64,000 bases of DNA from Vanessa cardui. Its lineage: Eukaryota; Arthropoda; Insecta; Lepidoptera; Nymphalidae. Both the position numbers and the translations under genes were made by a program. Numbering within the stretch: position 1 is the stretch's first letter; each line of letters begins with the position of its first letter. The DNA is taken from contig NC_061129.1 in the NCBI RefSeq assembly GCF_905220365.1, positions 5,332,803 to 5,396,802 of the forward strand, written 5' to 3'. The notes under the pieces were generated by a model. That model was given only the letters and a program-made list of their open reading frames with translations. It was not told the DNA's origin and searched no databases. Positions 55,246 to 64,000 of the stretch are shown here, one piece after another.

Positions 55246-58200
55246 AACTAATCTATCTCCCAGACACCCACCCCTAATGTCATTTATGTCCCGCTCTCTC
55301 ACCTCAAATATGTACAAGAGCCAGTGGTGCAATTACGTCCTTCATATCTAAACGATCATTAGATATCATTTAAAAAAGTTGCTTGCCTTTTAATCGAAAG
55401 ATAAGCTCATCAGTTAAGTGTATTAATCCCAAACACAATGCAATTACCCTTTAACAGTTCTTGTTTTGTTTGCCGTGTGTTCATTGATAATGTTAATAAA
55501 TATGACCGTAACAAAAGTAATTTATATAAATATTTATGAATGCTTGGTGCAGGCAGATATTATACTATTAATAATAATGTAAAGAAGTATATTTATGATA
55601 ATCGCCACATTCTACCGGTCAGTTGTTACAATGAATAAGTCTGACAGGAATTTTCCGTTCATCTATGTTTTTTTTAAAACAATAAATATGTGTCCCATAG
55701 AATACTTGTACAGCCAATCACCAAAAATGCCAAATCTTAGATTTTTACACATTGAAATAAATCCGTTAAAACTAGTTTTATTTCAATGCCAAATTTAATT
55801 GAAACAATGTGTGTTTGTGATATATTTAAAAAAATATATGTGTGAAAGTTTTAGAAGTTAACGTAACTATTAGATAATGCATATTCATAAAACAGTTTCA
55901 CCAAATAGTTGGTCTTTTAGGATTTACAAATATGTATAAAGCTTGCGCATTTATGTTGATTTTGAGCAATAAATAGTTACTATAAAATTTGGACCATATC
56001 GAATTTAGATCTAAATAATCCTAGAATAAGGCGATGCCATTAACGCGAGTGACGCCAACGCCAACTTTCTAGAATACTTTCCAAATAACAACGAAAAGTT
56101 ACGTCTTAATTGTTACACTTTTATTATAATACATTTCCAAAACAATTTATTAATAACATTGTATGTTGGCGATAATGCCTGTGCTATTGTTATATTATTA
56201 TTCACAATAGGTATAGAAAAAACAATTATCTTAATTTTAGAGGAATCGTGAATGCAACACGTTTTACTTAAGCTTATGTAAATAAACATCCTATGGACAA
56301 TACCAAAGAACAAATAATATTGAAAGATACATAAGTCTGTCATTTTGTTATTTTTTCTAAATTTAGTATAATTAACTTAATCTAAGTCTATTATGTGTTC
56401 ATGATAGAGATCGTATCGTAAGTATCTATCTTTAATTTGTTTTTTGATTTCTGAAATAGAATAAATGTTATATCTTCATTTTCTTCGATAGCAGCATCTT
56501 TATATGATTGTGTGCCTTTTATTCTGAACCGCACAAATATTAGTTGATCAGATAACAACAATATCAGGGCCGGTTTCTGATTGTTACATAAATTTCATCA
56601 TACGAGTCTTGAATAATCATGCAAATTTGGTTTGAACACAATCATTTCCAATACAAACACAACATGTCTTCTTGCAAAGAAGCGGAAGAGGTTTCGATCT
56701 ATGGAGCCTAACTTTCTGTTTCGATGACAGTTATTAAAATATCGCGCCCTCCAGATGAGACTGGGGCTAGTTGCTCAAAAATGTTGTGTCAAAAAGGTAA
56801 CAAAGCCGAAACTGTTCTTTTAGTAGGATTTCTGAAATTTCTGGCTTCATAAAATCATTATATTCATAATTTCTGTATTAAAGAGCGAAATAATACCACG
56901 AAAGCATATTAAATATAAAACTCATACATGCAATATATGATAAATCACACAATAGGTAATGTTTAAATGACAAATATGTTGCACCCGCGAACTGAATGTA
57001 ATTTGAACGGTTAATTGAACTCAGCTTACAATATAAATCTACGATTGATTTAATTGTGGGGCATAATTTCAGTTAGAAAACCGAGTTTCATATATTTAAC
57101 ATCGTGTACTAGTAATGCTTTAAATGATGTTGGACAATAAAGAAAATGTTGCGGTTTTTTTAATATGTATTAAAATGTGTACCTTAAAGAATTACTAAAA
57201 TTCCGGACAATTTTTCGAGTATCAATTTTTAATTTTCACTACAACATTGATATTACTTTAGTATCTAAAAATCTCAAATACGATTAAAGTATTTATCTTT
57301 CTTAAACATAGGTCTTAGTATTTTCATCAATAAAAAATATATTGATAGTTAAAAACTGATTGAAAGTGAGTCGAGAAACGTCCCATAGTAACAAAGAGAT
57401 AAATTAAAGGAATAGTTCCAATGTACTCTGTTATAGATGTAAAACAGTGGCAATTCATTTGATGACAGCCTGTTTGATAGCTGCTCTTAATCTGTGTAGG
57501 CATAACAATTCTGAGAATGACTGTTACATGAATGCAAACAATACAATGGCGTCGCCTTTATTAAAGAACAGCCAGTTCGTACTCCGTGAATTACTTCATG
57601 TCAGAGACTCAAAGCTCGGTTCATCGTTAGTCATTCGAAATGATTGCAGTTACGTCACGATTACACTGGGAACTAAGATAAATCACGTCGACTTTCACCA
57701 CGTCGTTAACCAGAAATGTAGCCGAATATATAATTACCTGCAACAACATCTGTTACTCTAACGCGAACTATTATGACGTAAATTAAAAACTATTAACGAT
57801 TCTTAATTTGTATTACAAACGTGATGGTTACATACACAAATGTAAGAGTCTATTGTTTAATATATTTCGAGGCAACTGTTGCAAAGCATAGCGCTTTTTT
57901 ACGTTCTTGTGTAATATTTACCAAAGCACAAACAAAAACAGCATGTTTCTAAAATTTTAATAGCCTTTTCTCTTGACGCAAACATAAATTAACCTTATCT
58001 GAGATATAAACATACATAACAGTTTATTGGTTGATAAGGTAATGTTTTTTTAAAGAGGAACATCCGAGTTTATCTTGTGATTCACGTATTGTTTCTAATT
58101 TGCAGGTACGTATGCAGATAAGTGGCGCGTATTGGAGCCATCACGTTGTATGGTAATGTAGAGACGGTTTTTAAAAAAAGTTTTCATTGTTCCTGGAACA

Positions 58201-59214
58201 GCGGCCTTTCTTGTGTCCTGGCTACGTGTGTTCCTGTGGATACAATGGCCATATATTATTAAAGATCGGTTGACGCCCACTTTAAAATTTTAGTTATATA
58301 CATTATAATATACAATGTCGTGTATACAATCACGTTGTCTATATAAAGGTATATTAAATAAACAGAGAATAACGTTGAAAACACAAGCTGCCGCGGCTGG
58401 ATTATGAGCTAGTATTTTGTTATACTATTTTATCAAAGGGTAACTTGGTTATAATATTATTAACAGCTGAGATAGAAATTAATTGAAGAGTGCCGATCAC
58501 AAGGAAATGAGTTAAGGCAAAGTAGCTGTTATATTATAGTTGAAATACATTTGAAAGCAATATTTTTTAAAACAGATACATTTGTGACAAGACTTAAGCA
58601 TTGAAGTAATCTATTGTCTATCAATACGATTTAACATTTACATCTCATATCATATTCTAATTATTATTTCATTTTTTAGTATTTTCTTGCTAATATTTTT
58701 AATAAAATAATACACGATTTATAAGGAAACACTGAAAGCCATACCACAAGTCTATAGCAAAGCTTTTTCTTTGTTGACATTTGTTAATTGTGTATAAATA
58801 GTTATCAATTTTATGAATAACATTACCACGTTCTTATCTATTCGTTTTTAACGCGATTGCAGTTGTATGTAATGAATCATGGACTCAGATATCGTTATTT
58901 AGCAAAACATGTGGACTTGTTATGCAGCGACATATGTATGCCACGTGTTCAACCTCCTCGTTACCTCATTAAAATCTTGTAATTGAAGTACGATTATCCG
59001 GTAACATTGTTGTAAGACTGCATCTTTATTGCATAAAAACATAGTCAGTATAAGTGCATATTGAATAATTTTATTAATATTGAGGAAAATGTTAGAAGCA
59101 TGTATGATGTTTTCTCATTACGATAATTTAATGTTCCAAGATGATAAGCCATTTATTGTATTTCTTAAAGAGTAAGTTTCTTTTTTAATTAATTTTGGTA
59201 TGCAGACTGGCAAA

Positions 59215-59408
59215 TAAGATTAGAAATATTATCTATGGTATACATCGTCATTGACACACTACCTTTTGGAACTAAGATTTTATGTCCGTTGTGCCTATAG
59301 TTACCATTGTAATTCACACTACTAAATAATTTATAATTAATTTGATTGACGGTAGAATAGGTGATAAGTGGGTGGTACCATCTAGACTGGCTTACACAAA
59401 GCCCTATC
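59215..59408 (-). mobile_element. Diverged copy of the intron 39 repeat
   Basis: On the minus strand it follows the order of 33350-33560: GGGCTTTGTG, the GGTACCACCCACT region, then CTTAGTTCC and a tail. Identity is low, so it is an old copy. Confidence 0.5.
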
Positions 59409-59604
59409 AATAAATAACTTAATATGTGTAATATATAATGAGCAAATTTAAATGTCATGTTTAAAAAAACCTTTGATTATCGCGGCGTTTTATTTTGATA
59501 AAAGATTTTAAAGATAATATTAAAAGCGTGTTAGCATTCATTGATTTCCGTGAAGGATAAATAATAATTCAATTCTATTTAATTACCAATGTAATTTAAT
59601 TGTC

Positions 59605-59745
59605 GGAAAAGAGTAAATGCTACTTTGTTGCCGGTACTTCTCAGTAGATCTACATTCTGAACCGGTCGTAACTTTAAATTAATCTTATATAGCGACGATT
59701 CAAAAGTGCTTGTAAGAGCCTGGTTGAGTAATGTCTATTTTATTT
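59605..59745 (+). mobile_element. LINE 3' tail, old copy
   Basis: Same 3' UTR as at 25840-25975: TTGCCGGTACTTCTCAGTAG, GAACCGGTCGTA and GACGATTCAAAAGTGCTTGT are recognisable. Only the tail remains. Confidence 0.65.
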
Positions 59746-60629
59746 TTGGTATTACTGGCACACCTCGAGGAAAAGTGGCGTGGCAATGTTCTATATAAGA
59801 ATTTATTAAAAACTGTTATATGATATTTTATCATCTTGTTCACGAAAATATTTAATTATGCAAAACGTAAGCGAAAAATTGTTTCACTTTCAGTATCCAA
59901 CCTACAATAAGCAAATTCGCATGATTTGGATGAAATATTTCGAATAAATATTTTTACTATACCTATTTAATCGTTTGTATAATTGTTTTGATTGCGTGAC
60001 AGTTCACAATAAATATGAATTCTAAATAAAGTTTTTATTCGAATTTGTCGACACGCTAATTGTAAACAATATGCTGTTTTATTCATTTTATTTTACTATG
60101 ATCGTGGCTTTGAACCTGCGACCATGGAATATTTTAGGTTTATTATTTGCATCTGTGACTCCGACAGTTTTTATTAAAGTACAATAAAGGATATTGTATG
60201 CGAATCACTCATTAATGGTACTCATTTTCTTTGGAGCAGAAATAAATGACATGTCAGCTCCATTCACATTTGCGGCGACTTCAAATGTTTTATGTCGTCT
60301 GACAGCAGCTGGTCTCGCTAACCAAGCAATTAGATTGGATTCTGAAACATTACTCAACAGCAAACTGACAGCTCATATCAGATTTATAGTAGGTAGTACG
60401 CAAACGTACTCATAATAATATAATTTCTTTTAACGCTTCTGTTAACGGTCGATACTCAGAATTTACGATCTAATCTAAAAGCAATTAAGATTTGATACAG
60501 ATTATTACGATTAAACTTTTTTTAATATAATCTTAACTGTTATGCATGTAACAACATAATTCATCGTAAGTGAATGAAGTAGTTTCGCAATTAACACCAT
60601 TAAGCAATATAATTGCGATGCCAGAGATC

Positions 60630-60870
60630 GTAGCGGGACGGGTGAGTTCATCCTAATAGATGTAACAGCTGAGTGTCAGCTGACGACGATACGTCCTCGC
60701 CGAGCCGTAACTGTGGCCTGTGAGTTCATCGCCTAAAGTATTCATCGCATACACTGGTACAACTAAATAGAGGCGCCTATTGTGGCCGCCTATACTGGTC
60801 TCGGCCGCGGCTGAGCGCGTGGCACTGCATACACGCCGGTAATTGAGGGACCGCGTTATTACTGTGTTAT
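60630..60870. promoter_or_regulatory. GC-rich island
   Basis: About 240 bp with repeated GTGAGTTCATC (near 60642 and 60720) and GGCCGCCTATACTGGTCTCG. No coding frame. It is the same type of isolated island as others in this region, with no splice donor that I would trust. Confidence 0.25.
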
Positions 60871-61149
60871 TGGAGAACGCACTGGAAACGTTTGAGATAT
60901 TGCGTGCATTTTATAAAATTCTCTCACGAACAATTTTTAACCGTATATGATACTAAATATGTACAATAAAAGTTGGGACTGATATCGATCTTGTTATCTC
61001 TTCGTTTGTTTGGAATCGTGTAATCTGAACCATAACAAAGAGGTGATAAGATTACGCGATTAAGATGAATGAATATTATATATAAAAATAACTTCCCAAA
61101 AAAAGGTACATTATGTTGACGTTAAGCAAGAAAATAAGTAAGCGGCATA

Positions 61150-61310
61150 CGTGCGGTATGCGAAAAGCGGGAGTAAATAAGGTTGACAGCGAAGGCCGTC
61201 AGTTCCGCGTGGTGTCGTAACCGGCGTCGGCGCAGGCGCAGCGCAGCGCCGTTCGCTCACCTCGTCGCTGCTGCCGCCTGCGGTTCATGCGCACCTTCTA
61301 TTCCTTTCTA
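61150..61310. promoter_or_regulatory. CpG-rich island with possible minus-strand first exon
   Basis: Very GC-rich. On the plus strand GTCAGTTCC at 61198 fits the arthropod initiator TCAGT. On the minus strand an ATG at 61286-61288 begins MNRRRQQRR and reaches GACGAG|GTGAGC, a consensus donor, at 61261/61260. Which strand is used, if either, cannot be told from sequence alone. Confidence 0.28.
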
Positions 61311-64000
61311 AAATGCTTTCTATAACCATATTGTACATAAATTTTTCATTGTTTTCAAGACTTCTTATATAATTTCAACTTAAGTTAGTCTAACATATTT
61401 AGCTTTGTAAAGAAAGAAACTTAGCGGATGTGATGCCTATTTTCTACTTACGGAACGTTTCAATTATCTAGCGCTGTGTGCTTCGTGCGATCAACAGCCA
61501 CATTCCAATAGCGACGAGTCATTTTAGATTATGTTAGATTCATACTAAACAAAAACCGATTGCACATTTCTTGGTATTGGTTTAGAACAAAGTTGGAAAC
61601 GAATAAAATCGAACGCAAATGTTATGAAATGTTTTAATAAATATTTTTTGATCTTTTAAGAAGCTTACTTTACACTTAAGATGATTATTATTGTCGAGAG
61701 TATTTAAATACCCTGCTTAGAAAATATGTATAATAGGCATAAAAGGTATGCAATAAATAATTTCATATTTTTTGCTCTTGATATACATGAGATAGTATTA
61801 AACAATCGTCAAATATAACCTTAAGTCAATCAAAGTTATCTTTCCTTGATAAGTTTCTCACTTGATGTTCTAAAATTACTAATCCATGGTGCGTTTGGTG
61901 TACCTAACATATACGTGTTCATCCACATTGCACATGCGTACGGTAATATTAAGAGGAAAATAATCTTTTAATATTGACCTGACCTTGCTCGAGTCTAAAT
62001 TATTCGAATTATTGATATCAAATAAAGATGCATGTTTTTGACGATATTATTATTCAAGTGAGGATATTGAATAAAATTGAGGATATAAAGGATAATTTTG
62101 CGGTTGTTTTTAACTAATTATTATCAAATCTGTCATTTTAATCATATACTTGTATTACAGTCGCTTTCGGCGAGAACTGATCTTAAGTTAAATTGAATAT
62201 TTTTTCAAACGCGAAGTATTGTTCAGGACCATTTTAAGAAATCAATTTTAGTATTCTTTTAACCTTTGTAAAATTTCCCGCACACTCACCGCAGTGGAAT
62301 GTCGCAGACATCGTTCGTCGTCCTCTCATTTTATTTATTCATCGATGTGGTTATTAGCCTGCTACATCCTTACAACATGCAAGGTAACCTTCACAAACAT
62401 TAAAATAAAAAATCGAAATATTTTTAATTTTCGAATTGTTATTTAAAAAGAACGTAAATGCACCACTGGTTCGTAATGTAGAGAAGTATCAACTTAAAAA
62501 ACGTGGTTAAATCATCAATCGTCAATGACATAAGCCTGAATATAGATTTCTATAATTGTAACATCAGAAATGTCGAATATCCATTATAAACTTTTACTGA
62601 ATTGGGAGATTAAGCCTTGGAAAATCTGTTCATCGGTCAATCCTTCATTCCAAGAATTCATGTGTGTATAATTTCATCTCATATTTTAAAAATGTATTTG
62701 GTAGACACGGAGTCGTGTCGGAATCGGAGGAATGGTTTTTAGGACCTGCGTTGTACAAAGTTGCAGGGTCGAACCTCACCTTGCCTTACATCAACGCTTG
62801 TCTATCATACTCATAATACTTGATTCATAACAATGAGAAGTAATATGAAATCAGCAATTCCTTGAAAGCAGTATTTAAAATAATTGGATTAACTTCCTTT
62901 GTTAGGATAGTGACAAAGCTTACACACCTATGAAAGCAAATAGGAAATATTACGCCTTAGTATGCGACGAACGCGCTTGAGTTGTCGCCTCAAGTGAACG
63001 ATTTATAACAGCGCATATTGTACACCTAAGTGCATACGCCAGGGGACTGAGATTTGTCCCACCACATGTTAATATCGTATGTAACAAATTCATCTGTTTT
63101 AGTAATTATCACATTCAAAATAGATGACATGGATCTCTTTTCGGAAAACGTAAGGAATGTTTTGTCCTCCAAAAGGCAATTTATTTTACAAATGATCTTA
63201 GAACGTATTAACTGTATACGTTTTTTGTTTTACTTTTTAATATAAGCAACTTAAAAAAAAAACAAGACAACAAAATATGACGCATGGTGAACACGAGGTT
63301 AGATTATTATCTTGAAAATAATCAAATACATGAACGAACAATTATTCGCTAGTTAAGTTTACAATTTTAATAGCCTTTTTTCTCATAACTATATTCATAT
63401 ATTCGTCAGGATTTTATTTTCAAAACCATACGCAAAATGCTGACGTACGCTTTCGTGTACAAAAAATGTTGAACACGTGTAAATAATGAAAACGAAATAA
63501 GAATCAGGACGTTTTCGACAGGACATTATATATCTTCTAAATATCACTTTAAATTAAGCTGGCCACAGTCGTCTCCCGCCAACTGGTTTATTTGGTATTC
63601 AGTCTGCTAGCCCCGCCACGAATTGAATCTTAATTCTCTCGACAACTAACGTTCCAATAAACACATAGAACTTTTATTACATCAGTTCATTTATTTATTG
63701 TTATGATAGTTTTATAGGCTAGATAGTGTTAATTTATTTATTGTGATAAGGTAAAGATGAAGTGGAATGTCATTCACATTAACAGGGCTGAGGACGTGTC
63801 GTTCGGCACAGATTCGTAAAAAGTATTTTGTATAAGTTAGTAAATATTACTTTGTCTCAAATACATGGTATTCAGTTAAAATTTAACAGAATTAAAATAT
63901 TTTTTAAATCAATATGTGATTAATTTTAGATATTTTAAATTCATCAAAAACTCAATTAAATTTAAGTTTCTTTATTTAAAATACTTTTTGTTTTGTTTTT
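61311..64000. other. Non-coding AT-rich region
   Basis: No coding exon, RNA gene or recognisable repeat was seen in this stretch. Homopolymer runs and short frames are as expected by chance. Confidence 0.5.

Larger units (their letters stand above)
55246..60600. other. Non-coding AT-rich region with old retroelement tails
   Basis: No coding exon seen. The longest frame (about 57461-57761, plus) has no recognisable features. Two decayed mobile-element fragments are present at 59215-59408 and 59605-59745. Confidence 0.5.

Noticed and set aside
55578..55595. Resemblance to miR-1 (AATGTAAAGAAGTAT)
   Set aside because: The seed GGAATGT is not present (the 5' bases differ) and no opposite arm forms a hairpin around it.
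57447..57761. A 104-codon frame in the gene-poor region
   Set aside because: The first codon is not ATG, there is no recognisable motif and no adjoining splice context; chance is the simplest explanation.
1..64000. CRISPR arrays, operons, prophage or plasmid features
   Set aside because: Spliced animal genes and insect retroelements dominate; no evenly spaced direct repeats or bacterial genes were seen.

Overview
This is eukaryotic nuclear DNA from an insect, almost certainly a moth or butterfly. The grounds are an AT-rich background, spliced genes whose proteins match insect and vertebrate families along their length, and dispersed repeats of types common in Lepidoptera: two tRNA-derived SINE families, non-LTR retrotransposon tails and foldback elements. 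There is no sign of prokaryotic, viral or plasmid organisation. Family assignments are from recognition by reading; no database search was run.

Layout. (1) Positions 1-3779 appear to be intron. They lead into the last coding exon (3780-4042, +) of an ABHD2-type alpha/beta hydrolase (Drosophila Hydr2). The last codons and 3' UTR of that gene are tandemly duplicated downstream, and the second copy is split by 815 bp. (2) A complete plexin, best matched to class B (PlexB), lies at 8026-13710 (-) as one uninterrupted 1894-codon reading frame. (3) About 1.05 kb of AT-rich DNA with a DRE-like TATCGATA separates PlexB from the divergently transcribed (4) Nipped-A/TRRAP gene (14763-40901, +). I resolved Nipped-A into 47 coding exons. 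They sum to 11,604 bp, a multiple of three, and encode 3867 residues, close to human TRRAP (about 3860). It has a HEAT-repeat N-terminus, FAT, a degenerate PIKK kinase domain and FATC. Its introns carry SINEs, LINE 3' ends, a MITE with terminal inverted repeats and a foldback element. (5) Positions 40902-64000 hold no convincing coding exon. They form an AT-rich region dotted with short GC/CpG-rich islands, at least two of which end in strong splice-donor sequences. This would fit untranslated first exons and regulatory DNA of a gene whose coding exons lie outside the window.

The genes are not functionally linked. PlexB is a semaphorin receptor with a cytoplasmic RapGAP domain, Nipped-A is the activator-binding scaffold of SAGA and Tip60/NuA4 complexes, and ABHD2 is a membrane lipid hydrolase. 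The most informative observations are structural. A SINE inserted 7 bp after the Nipped-A stop codon with its target duplication overlapping that codon. A LINE tail supplies the polypyrimidine tract of Nipped-A exon 23. Inverted repeat copies flank blocks of Nipped-A exons. The plexin is intronless. The distal intergenic region contains a near-perfect 55-nt hairpin and several orphan CpG-rich islands.
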